64,000 nt of DNA from DSXH01 sp020724325 (GTDB lineage: Bacteria > Bacteroidota > Ignavibacteria > Ignavibacteriales > Melioribacteraceae): NCBI GenBank assembly GCA_040756515.1, contig JBFLYW010000006.1:1-64000 (forward strand). Reading direction: 5' to 3'. The notes under the pieces were generated by a model, which was not told the origin of the DNA, searched no databases, and worked only from the letters and a program-made list of their open reading frames with translations. The position numbers and the translations under genes were made by a program. Positions 27,104 through 35,165 of this stretch are shown one piece after another (position 1 is the first letter of the stretch; each line of letters starts with the position of its first letter).

Positions 27104-28728
27104 AAAAATACTTGGTTGATATTTTTAAGAAATCAACAGAAAAATTATCCTATCTTAATGATGTTGATTTAATCTTAACCGTTCCTAATCAGCAGAATCA
27201 TGGGGATTACTCCACTAACATCGCACTTTTACTTTCAAAAAAATTAAAAAAATCTCCAAGAGATATTGCTTCTGAAATAATTTCTAATCTTGTTTACGAT
27301 AAATCTATTTTAGAGAAAATTGATGTTGCCGGTCCAGGATTTATTAATTTTTATTTTGCACCTACATACATACCGGGGATTTTAATCGAAATATTGGATA
27401 AAAATGAGAATTATGGCAAGTCAAAAAAATATAGCGGTAAAAAAGCACTGGTTGAATTTGTCTCTGCTAATCCTACCGGACCGCTAACGGTAGGACATGG
27501 TCGTAATGCTGTAATAGGAGACACAGTTGCAAATATGCTTGAATGGATTGGATATGATGTTGAACGTGAATATTACTTTAACAATGCCGGGCGTCAGATG
27601 CGCATTCTTGGTGATTCTGTTAGATTAAGGTACTTAGAATTACTTAAAAACAAAGTTGAATTCCCAGATGATTACTACCAGGGGGAATATATTAAAGAAA
27701 TTGCAGAATCGCTTTATAATGAATACGGGGAATCACTTATTAATGAAGATGCCGAGAGTAAATTCAAACAATCTGCTGAGAAGGAGATATTTTCAGATAT
27801 TAATAAAACCCTGTCCAAACTTGGCATAAAATTCAATCAATACTATAATGAACATACTCTATATGAGGATGGTAAAATCCAATCTTTGTTGGAAATAATT
27901 AAATCAAGAAATCTCTCTTACGAAAAAGATGGTGCTACATGGCTTAAATTATCCGAACTGGGAAATGAAGCAGATAAGGTTATTGTAAAATCAACCGGTG
28001 AACCGACATACCGTTTACCCGATATAGCATATCATATCACAAAGTTTGAACGTGGATACGATTTGATGGTGGATCTGTTTGGAGCCGATCATAATGCTAC
28101 TTATCCCGATGTCCTTGCCGGATTGAATGCGTTAGGATTTGATTCGAATAAAGTAATAGTTCTTATTCATCAATTTGTTACTATTATGCAAAAAGGGGAA
28201 ATTGTTAAGATGTCTACACGCAAAGCAAATTATATAACATTGGATGAATTAATTGATGAAGTAGGCAGCGACGTAGTACGATACTTTTTCATAATGCGTA
28301 GTATGAGCAGCCATCTTAACTTTGATCTGGACCTAGCAAAAAAACAATCTGATGAAAACCCTGTTTTTTATTTGCAGTATGCTCATGCGCGGATTGCATC
28401 TATTCTAAGAATGGCAGAAGAAGAAAATCTAAAAAGCTCTTTGGATAATCTTAATTTATTAACGTTACCGGAAGAGCAGAATTTATTGAAAAAACTATAC
28501 GAATTTCCTGAAGAAGTTTTATTTAGCTCAGAAAATTTTGAACCGCATAAGATAACCAACTATTTAGAAGAGCTTGCGGCTCTATTTCACAAATTCTATA
28601 CTGTATGCAGAATAATTGGAAGTGAAAAAAATCTTGCCGAAGCTAGAATTGCATTGATTTCTGCAGCTCAGTGGGTTATCAAGAACGGATTAACTATACT
28701 TGGTGTTAATGCACCTAATAAAATGTAG
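27100..28728 (+). CDS. argS: Arginyl-tRNA synthetase
   Basis: Charges tRNA-Arg with arginine. The 542-residue class I enzyme has an N-terminal Add1 domain, the HIGH-type motif PTGPLTVGHGRN near residue 127, the KMSTRKANYI motif near residue 370, and a C-terminal DALR anticodon-binding domain (YLQYAHARIASILR). The TTG start at 27100 overlaps the rsfS stop, so the pair is translationally coupled. The protein is at the short end for the family, but no domain is missing. Confidence 0.97.
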   Translation: MKKYLVDIFKKSTEKLSYLNDVDLILTVPNQQNHGDYSTNIALLLSKKLKKSPRDIASEIISNLVYDKSILEKIDVAGPGFINFYFAPTYIPGILIEILDKNENYGKSKKYSGKKALVEFVSANPTGPLTVGHGRNAVIGDTVANMLEWIGYDVEREYYFNNAGRQMRILGDSVRLRYLELLKNKVEFPDDYYQGEYIKEIAESLYNEYGESLINEDAESKFKQSAEKEIFSDINKTLSKLGIKFNQYYNEHTLYEDGKIQSLLEIIKSRNLSYEKDGATWLKLSELGNEADKVIVKSTGEPTYRLPDIAYHITKFERGYDLMVDLFGADHNATYPDVLAGLNALGFDSNKVIVLIHQFVTIMQKGEIVKMSTRKANYITLDELIDEVGSDVVRYFFIMRSMSSHLNFDLDLAKKQSDENPVFYLQYAHARIASILRMAEEENLKSSLDNLNLLTLPEEQNLLKKLYEFPEEVLFSSENFEPHKITNYLEELAALFHKFYTVCRIIGSEKNLAEARIALISAAQWVIKNGLTILGVNAPNKM

Positions 28729-28815
28729 CTACATACTTTTACTAAAGGGCTGTTAAGAAATGCCGGCGCCTAATTGATTTAAGAATCAAAGCTGATTCTC
28801 CAGATTGAATTACAT

Positions 28816-29502
28816 TTAATCTGCAATTGCTACAGAAAGAGCAAATATTTTAGCTGCTCCATTCATCAATAATATCTTACTGCACTCAAGAATTGTAGCT
28901 CCTGTTGTAATTACATCATCTACAAGTATAATATTCTTACTCTTTATTGATTTGGCATTTATGATCTTAAACGCATCTTTAATATTATCTCTTCTTTCCG
29001 TAAGCGAAAGTTCTGTCTGTGTTCCAGTATATCTAATTCTCTTAAGAGAATTGTGATTTATTTTTATTTTTAGAACAGAGCCAATTCCTTTTGCAATATA
29101 AAATGATTGGTTATAACCTCTCTCTGCTTTCTTAAGATGATGCAAAGGTATCGGAATTAAATAATCTGCGTTCCATCGCATAATAGTGTCCTTACACAAT
29201 TGAGCAGCTTTTTTCCCTAAATAGATTCCAATCCTAAAGTTTTCATTATACTTAAGAGCATGAATTAAATGCTGAAGCGCTTTATCTTTTTCGAAAACAA
29301 ATGCAGAAGTAAATCCGGAAATAATATTTTCATCTGCAAATTTTCTTATGAACTCATGCTGTAATCGTATTTGATCTGCTTGATGAATTTCGCCAAAACA
29401 AGTATTACATAGATTACTTTGATCATTATTAAGTTTTGAATTACATGAAAAACAAAACCTGGGCAGGAAAAAATCTAATAGTTGATTTAACCTGTTCGCC
29501 AC
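28816..29502 (-). CDS. comF: ComF family phosphoribosyltransferase-like protein
   Basis: A 228-residue protein with an N-terminal zinc-finger-like Cys cluster (CFSCNSK and CNTCF) and a type I phosphoribosyltransferase domain with the PRPP loop VDDVITTGAT near residue 190. ComF proteins are linked to DNA uptake and to single-strand DNA handling; the exact reaction is unknown. It is last in the surE/VWA/hemerythrin/comF unit, starting three bases after the hemerythrin stop. Confidence 0.92.
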   Translation of the reverse strand: MANRLNQLLDFFLPRFCFSCNSKLNNDQSNLCNTCFGEIHQADQIRLQHEFIRKFADENIISGFTSAFVFEKDKALQHLIHALKYNENFRIGIYLGKKAAQLCKDTIMRWNADYLIPIPLHHLKKAERGYNQSFYIAKGIGSVLKIKINHNSLKRIRYTGTQTELSLTERRDNIKDAFKIINAKSIKSKNIILVDDVITTGATILECSKILLMNGAAKIFALSVAIAD

Positions 29503-29505
29503 TTA

Positions 29506-29910
29506 TCAGGTAATCCCTATGGAATTTAAAAAAGCTCCGCATTTTTTATCGCTCAATTCTAGATGGTTATAAAACCAGCGCTTAAAACTGTTTAACTGGT
29601 CCTCGGTAATACTAAAACTACCCGAATTCATTTTTTCGAAGATATTAACCATCTGATTAAAAAAACGATCGTGTTCCAGCTTATGAGAATAATATCCCGG
29701 GAACCGATTCTCTTTCATGTATCTTTCTTCAGTTTCAAAATGATTTTCAACTTCTCTGAGCAAATCGCTAAATTCCTTTAGGCAGTCATAACTCTTGCTT
29801 TGTGTTATACGGGCATGAATCCTATTGATAATCTTTAACATACTTTGATGCTGATTATCAATCTTCTGCACATTTACTTTTTCAGAATCTGTAAAATCAA
29901 TGAATGCCAT
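29506..29910 (-). CDS. Bacteriohemerythrin
   Basis: A 134-residue four-helix-bundle protein with a non-heme diiron O2-binding site. All expected ligands are visible: His of DNQHQ near residue 22, HFETEE near residue 57, HKLEHD near residues 76-80, and the terminal HLELSD pair. Such proteins carry, sense or scavenge oxygen and nitric oxide. The gene lies between a VWA-like membrane protein and comF, whose functions suggest no direct link. Confidence 0.95.
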   Translation of the reverse strand: MAFIDFTDSEKVNVQKIDNQHQSMLKIINRIHARITQSKSYDCLKEFSDLLREVENHFETEERYMKENRFPGYYSHKLEHDRFFNQMVNIFEKMNSGSFSITEDQLNSFKRWFYNHLELSDKKCGAFLNSIGIT

Positions 29911-29925
29911 TTAAGTCCTCTTTTT

Positions 29926-32058
29926 TTATATCATGCCTAATCGCTTTCTAATAGACCATTCGAAAGCAAATAAAAAAATTATTAATGCAATTGTCCACTC
30001 ATTAGACCAGAGTTGAATTTCCGTAGATACATTTTGGGTTCTATTCTCCATCGAATTTATCTTATTGATTTCTTCATCAAGTAAGTCATAATCAGCAATT
30101 GAGAAATATTTACCCCCAGATATAAGAGCTAATTGCTTTAGAAAATTTGTATTCATTCTTGTGTCTAATTTTTCAATTGAGCCAGAAACAATGCTGAACC
30201 TGCCAACATCACTCTTTAACGAAACACCATCAAAATTGGCAGCGGCAATAAAGGAATAATCACCTGTTTCTCTTATGTTGATATTACTGCTAAAGATTCC
30301 ATCACGAATCTTATCAAGTAGTAACTCGTAACTTGTTTCCCCTTTTTTGATATTTAGCGTTATTTCTGCTGAACCAATCGGCGTAAATGTCTGGTCGTAT
30401 AGTTCAGCAACGAACTCTAAGGCTTCACCAACGCTGTAAATTTTTTTGTTGGACTTAATAGTAAACTGTTTTTTACTATCGGTAATATTAAGCCACTTAA
30501 TTATATCATTTACAAAATATGAAAAGAAGAGGATATTCTTTTCGGAATTAGAAAGCTGCCATCTCCATAAATCTTCTGCTAACAGAGCTATCGATCTTTG
30601 CCGTCCGATATTTCTCGAAACCATAAGAGGTGAACTAATAGGAATATTTTTTACGATCGATTTTAACAGAACAGCGCTTTCAGTCTTAGGAATTAATTCG
30701 GAATTATTTTTAGTTAAAGGAGGCAGTGATAACCAGTTATTTTGCCGTGCAGATAAACTTGAGAAAATAGAATTGAAATTTTCTGTTACAATTTCTGGCT
30801 GTACTAAAATGCTCTCACTATTTATATCTGTAATATTAAACGGAAGATGTGATTCAATTCTTTTTAGTTTGCTGAGGTCAGTGTTGGAAGTAACTTGCAA
30901 GAAGAAAGGTTTATTATTTTGAACAGCAGAAAAAGCTTTGTTTACCACATCTACGGGAGTGTTATGTCTTGGAAAATCAATTAGCAACAGAACATCTGCG
31001 CTGTCAATTGATGAAAGATTAAATCCATGCAAAAATTTGGCAGGACCAACTTGGATAATTTTGCTAACATCTAAATTCTTGTCATTCGAAATGGAATTTA
31101 GAACAGCAGAAAGATCCGATGAAGGGCTTCCGGCTACAACAGCTACTTTAACCTTGCTTTTAAGAATGCTGATATAAAATGTTTTGGAGTTATTAATAGT
31201 ATTTGATTCATCCGGTAAAGCGGTTGCAGTTACTCGCAGTCTTTTATCGCCATCGGTATTAGGCGTATAATCAAATTTGATTTTATTAATACCGGTTGAG
31301 GAAAGTCTTTCGGCTTTGGTCTGAATTATTTTATCTTCCTCGAAAAGTGAAAGTTTGATCGTTTCCTCTTCAAATCCCGAATTGAAAATTATTATCTCAA
31401 GTTCAGTTGGTTTCCCGGCATAAATATTTTGGTTGTAAATTATATCCTTAATTAACAAATCCCTTTGAAGAGAAGTGTCGCCTATTCCAATTGTAAATAC
31501 AGGTATTCCAAGTTTTTCTGCATCATAAATAGGTTCATAACCATCGGTTATTATTCCATCGCTTATTATTGTTATTGTGCTGACATTCTTAGCAGATTTT
31601 ACTAAATCAAAAATTTTAGAGAAATTGGTAAGCGGCTCGCTAAAGTTGAGTTTCTGATTAGTCGATTCAGTTAACGCGATCGGATTTATCCCGAAAAGAT
31701 ATATTCGTTTATTCGCATTATCGAATCTGTTAAATTCATTTTGAAAAGCAGTTAATTTTTCTATTCTTATAGTACTATCTTTAATTGACAGAGAAGCGGA
31801 GTTATCTATAAACAGGTAATTGACTTTTTGAATAGTTTCAGAATGTTTAATTGATAATTGCGGTTCGAACATGATAAATAAAATTAGGACCAATACAAAA
31901 GAACGAATTGTAATTAAAAGATAACGCAAATATGGTTTGACTTGAGGAATTGTATATTTATAAATATACCAGGTAAAAAAAACTAGCAGCAGCGAACCAA
32001 AAATAATAAAAAAAGGGTTTGCTAATAAAGCGATATAGATATTTTCTATTTTCCTCAT
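29926..32058 (-). CDS. VWA-like membrane protein of unknown function
   Basis: A 710-residue inner-membrane protein. Two N-terminal helices (about residues 10-30 and 42-62) precede a periplasmic VWA-like domain whose MIDAS-type DNSAS lies near residue 85. Beta-sandwich regions follow (about 190-290 and 540-625), and a C-terminal helix (about 688-704) ends KRLGMI. The layout resembles Bat-type and glutamine-amidotransferase-like membrane proteins common in Bacteroidota, but I assign no specific family. It starts eight bases after the surE stop and is cotranscribed with it. Confidence 0.78.
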   Translation of the reverse strand: MRKIENIYIALLANPFFIIFGSLLLVFFTWYIYKYTIPQVKPYLRYLLITIRSFVLVLILFIMFEPQLSIKHSETIQKVNYLFIDNSASLSIKDSTIRIEKLTAFQNEFNRFDNANKRIYLFGINPIALTESTNQKLNFSEPLTNFSKIFDLVKSAKNVSTITIISDGIITDGYEPIYDAEKLGIPVFTIGIGDTSLQRDLLIKDIIYNQNIYAGKPTELEIIIFNSGFEEETIKLSLFEEDKIIQTKAERLSSTGINKIKFDYTPNTDGDKRLRVTATALPDESNTINNSKTFYISILKSKVKVAVVAGSPSSDLSAVLNSISNDKNLDVSKIIQVGPAKFLHGFNLSSIDSADVLLLIDFPRHNTPVDVVNKAFSAVQNNKPFFLQVTSNTDLSKLKRIESHLPFNITDINSESILVQPEIVTENFNSIFSSLSARQNNWLSLPPLTKNNSELIPKTESAVLLKSIVKNIPISSPLMVSRNIGRQRSIALLAEDLWRWQLSNSEKNILFFSYFVNDIIKWLNITDSKKQFTIKSNKKIYSVGEALEFVAELYDQTFTPIGSAEITLNIKKGETSYELLLDKIRDGIFSSNINIRETGDYSFIAAANFDGVSLKSDVGRFSIVSGSIEKLDTRMNTNFLKQLALISGGKYFSIADYDLLDEEINKINSMENRTQNVSTEIQLWSNEWTIALIIFLFAFEWSIRKRLGMI

Positions 32059-32066
32059 GTAGCATT

Positions 32067-32837
32067 TTATAGTTTCATAAGGTTTTCAAGTTCCCAGGCT
32101 TTCATTTCGTTATACATTTTATAATCGGTCAAATCAAAATGAACGGGAGTAATAGAGACGTAATTTTTCTTAATTGCATGCTGATCTGTAATCAGGTCGT
32201 TATCCGTTTCAATTAAGTTTCCAGTTAGCCAGTAATATTTTTTACCATACGGGTCTATTCGTTCTTCATAAACATCATCCCATTTAGACTTACCCTGTTG
32301 AGTCAATAGAATACCTGCGATTTTTTCTTTAGGTAAATTGGGAACGTTCACATTTAATAAGGTTCCTTTTGATAATCCGTTTTCTAAGACTTGCTTGGAA
32401 AGTTTGAGAGCAATTTCTGCAGCGTAAGAGAAATCTCTTGCATCATGACTAGTTTGCGAAACAGAAATAGCCGGAAGATCCATAATTGCTGCTTCGCGAG
32501 CGGCAGAAACAGTTCCGGAATAAATTATATTAATTGCGGTGTTCGAGCCGTTATTTATACCTGATAATACAATATCGGGACGCGTCTTCAAAATATTTCG
32601 TATTCCAATCTTCAAACAGTCTGCAGGAGTTCCATCAATTGCATATCCAAAAAAGTCTCCATTTTTATAATATTCTGTAATTCTAAGAGGAATTTTCATA
32701 GTAATAGCATGTCCAACAGCACTTTGTTCTGTTCTTGGTGCAATTACTGTTACTTCGCCTAACTTCTTCATTTCTTTTGCTAATGCGGCAATTCCAGGTG
32801 AATCAATTCCATCGTCATTGGATATAAGAATTTTCAA
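32067..32837 (-). CDS. surE: 5'/3'-nucleotidase SurE
   Basis: Removes phosphate from nucleoside monophosphates and is linked to stationary-phase survival. The 256-residue protein has the SurE metal-binding start ILISNDDGID, the SGINNGSN motif near residue 90, and SGTVSAAREA. The length is normal. It is the first gene of a four-gene minus-strand unit; its upstream region faces the exported protein at 33003. Confidence 0.97.
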   Translation of the reverse strand: MKILISNDDGIDSPGIAALAKEMKKLGEVTVIAPRTEQSAVGHAITMKIPLRITEYYKNGDFFGYAIDGTPADCLKIGIRNILKTRPDIVLSGINNGSNTAINIIYSGTVSAAREAAIMDLPAISVSQTSHDARDFSYAAEIALKLSKQVLENGLSKGTLLNVNVPNLPKEKIAGILLTQQGKSKWDDVYEERIDPYGKKYYWLTGNLIETDNDLITDQHAIKKNYVSITPVHFDLTDYKMYNEMKAWELENLMKL

Positions 32838-33002
32838 CTTGTCTCCGTTAAATTATTGAACAATTTCAATAGCAAATATACGCAAAATGCTAAGAGATTA
32901 ATTACTCTGTTTTGTACTCAATAAGGTTTTCTGATTTATTAACAATCAATTACTGACTTAGCAGAAAAAATATTAATTTGACTACGTATTTTGGGAATAG
33001 TA

Positions 33003-33845
33003 ATGAATTCATTTAAACAATTCTTAATACTAAGTCTTCTGCTGCTCACAACGTCCAAAGCACAGGTTGATTCAGCAGCATACGGTCAAATAGAAATTTT
33101 TGTTATCGATTCATACATTACTCCGGAACAACCTTATAAGTTGGTACTATCTTTTTTTACAAGCGATAGCTGCACAGCAAAGATACAACTATCTGGTGAG
33201 CATGAGTTCGTAGTTTCAAGTAAACTTAATGACAATCATAAGATTGAAATTACACTTGATGAACAACTGCTCGGCACACCTATAATAAAATATTTTATTT
33301 ATGCTAAAAATAAAGAAGGGTTTGTATCGAGAAGTCAGCTTTACGAAGTAGAAATTCCAGGTATTATTCTGATTGATAAAGATAAAGATTTAGGACTGTT
33401 CCAAGTCTGTTGTTTCGGAGGAATTATATTTGGTTTACCTTCTCCAGCATTGGTTATAATGAACGGGAAGAATTTTTTGGGAATATCTAAAGAGATCCCG
33501 GTATTTTCTTTCTATTCTGGTGGTTACAACTATCCGTTCGGTTATATTGGAGCGGAATATTCATATTTATTTAATTCCGATAAGAAAAATTTTCTTAGGA
33601 TTGGCTATAAACAGATTTTTCAGATTAGACCTATAGAATTTTTATCACTTGGTATAAATTTTTTCTCGGATTTAAAAGGGTACAACGGAATAAGTCCGGA
33701 ATTTTCTGTTGGATTATTCAAGATCCAAAATGTGTTTACTTTGTATTCCAGATACCGTTATAATTTTCAGCCAAACAGAAGCAGAACAGATTTCCATGAG
33801 TTCTCTATCGGGCTTTATTCCAATTTCTTTTCGATAAATTTGTAA
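33003..33845 (+). CDS. Exported protein of unknown function, barrel-like C-terminus
   Basis: Not recognised. The start is set at ATG 33003 because it begins the signal peptide directly (MNSFKQFLILSLLLL); a TTG at 32991 would add four residues. The N-terminal half is beta-rich, and the second half is Tyr/Phe-rich with alternating strands ending FFSINL, suggestive of a small outer-membrane barrel. It is 280 residues long. It converges on the sorting-domain gene with only eight bases between stops. Confidence 0.68.
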   Translation: MNSFKQFLILSLLLLTTSKAQVDSAAYGQIEIFVIDSYITPEQPYKLVLSFFTSDSCTAKIQLSGEHEFVVSSKLNDNHKIEITLDEQLLGTPIIKYFIYAKNKEGFVSRSQLYEVEIPGIILIDKDKDLGLFQVCCFGGIIFGLPSPALVIMNGKNFLGISKEIPVFSFYSGGYNYPFGYIGAEYSYLFNSDKKNFLRIGYKQIFQIRPIEFLSLGINFFSDLKGYNGISPEFSVGLFKIQNVFTLYSRYRYNFQPNRSRTDFHEFSIGLYSNFFSINL

Positions 33846-33853
33846 TAAATTAT

Positions 33854-35095
33854 TTATTTCATTAAGACCAACTTTATATTTTTATAAGATATCTTATTGC
33901 TGAGTTTAGATTTGCATCCCATTGAGCAAATGTAAATACCGGATGTTAAATTTCTAACATTAAGATTTTTTTCATGATAACCTGGTGATAATTCTTTGTA
34001 ATATATTTCGGTTACTTTTTCACCCAATATGTTATATAAAGTGATTAGAACGTCTGAAAATTCAGGTAATCCAAATTTAATAGTAGTTGTAGGATTGAAA
34101 GGATTGGGATAATTTTGCAAGAGAATATATCTATCTGGGATATAATTATTATCCTCAATTCCGAGAGTACCACCAGTTGTAGTTTTGAATACTTTGCCGC
34201 CATCACTATCAACTACCCATCCATTAAGTGGATTAAGAAAAAATATTGAAAGGAAATATTCTGAACCACCGCCTCTCTGTGTAATCCATGTATCCCCTCC
34301 ATCTGTTGTTTTTAAAATTGTACCTTCATTACCACAAATCCATCCACGATTTGCATCAACAAAATAAATTGAGAACAAGCCTGTTAAATAATCGCTAGAT
34401 GAACTCCATGTTGCTCCGCCATCTAATGTTTTGCTAATGAATGAATGTCCAACTGTAAATCCTTTTTCGTAATTAATAAAAAAGATGGAAGTTACAGGGA
34501 AGATAGGAGGTGTTACACTTCTCCATTCAAGTCCGCTGTTTGTAGTTTTAATCGCGACAACATTTCCTCCAGCGTATCCCACTTCAAGATCAACGAACTT
34601 AACGCAATAAAGATGATCGACGCCTGTTCCGCCAAATGTTTGAGGGTTCCATGTTGTTCCGCCGTCTGTAGTTTTTAGTATTGTAGACTTTTGTCCGACG
34701 ATCCAACCAACATTTTCATCTACAAAGTAGACGGAATTAAGCGCATGAGTAGAGCCGCTTGTTAATGATACCCAAGTAGCCCCTCCATTAGTAGTTTTGT
34801 AAATTGAACCGCTTGCACCAACTGCCCAGCCTAAATTAGAATTAATGAAATAAACCGAGTGTAAACTGAAACATGGAAAAGTAGTTTCATTCCATATGTA
34901 TCCGCCGTCAGTTGTTTTGAATATTTTTCCTGTTCCGAATCCACCAGCAATATAACCAGTATTAATATTTGTGAAGAATACAGAATAGGGATGACGCTCA
35001 GTAAGAGTCGAAATATGGCTCCACCCCGATTGACAATTTGATTTCTGAGTAGTGCATAATAGTATTATTAGTGAGATGACAAGTAATTTTTTCAT
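33854..35095 (-). CDS. Secreted YCF48-repeat protein with type IX sorting domain
   Basis: A 413-residue protein with signal peptide (residues 1-20). Seven YCF48-like beta-propeller blades follow, each around KTTDGGxTW and GWxVG, spanning about residues 25-315. A C-terminal type A sorting domain (about residues 325-413) begins LLQNYPNPFNPTTTI and includes YNILGEKV. The tail directs export through the type IX secretion system and cell-surface attachment. YCF48 repeats form propellers in adhesins and assembly factors. The function of this one is unknown. A GGAGGG site precedes the start. Confidence 0.92.
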   Translation of the reverse strand: MKKLLVISLIILLCTTQKSNCQSGWSHISTLTERHPYSVFFTNINTGYIAGGFGTGKIFKTTDGGYIWNETTFPCFSLHSVYFINSNLGWAVGASGSIYKTTNGGATWVSLTSGSTHALNSVYFVDENVGWIVGQKSTILKTTDGGTTWNPQTFGGTGVDHLYCVKFVDLEVGYAGGNVVAIKTTNSGLEWRSVTPPIFPVTSIFFINYEKGFTVGHSFISKTLDGGATWSSSSDYLTGLFSIYFVDANRGWICGNEGTILKTTDGGDTWITQRGGGSEYFLSIFFLNPLNGWVVDSDGGKVFKTTTGGTLGIEDNNYIPDRYILLQNYPNPFNPTTTIKFGLPEFSDVLITLYNILGEKVTEIYYKELSPGYHEKNLNVRNLTSGIYICSMGCKSKLSNKISYKNIKLVLMK

Positions 35096-35165
35096 GGTCC
35101 CTCCAATAAGTTTTATTCTTACTATTACCTTATCAATAAACTTTGTCTTAGCAGCACTATTTATT

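Noticed and set aside
28789..28823. Terminator hairpins between argS and comF
   Set aside because: CAGATT/AATCTG and GAATCA/TGATTC arms are present but short, and no T-tract follows on either strand.
30446..31177. Plus-strand frames inside the VWA-like gene
   Set aside because: They run antisense to a long, well-supported membrane protein gene and have no start signals.
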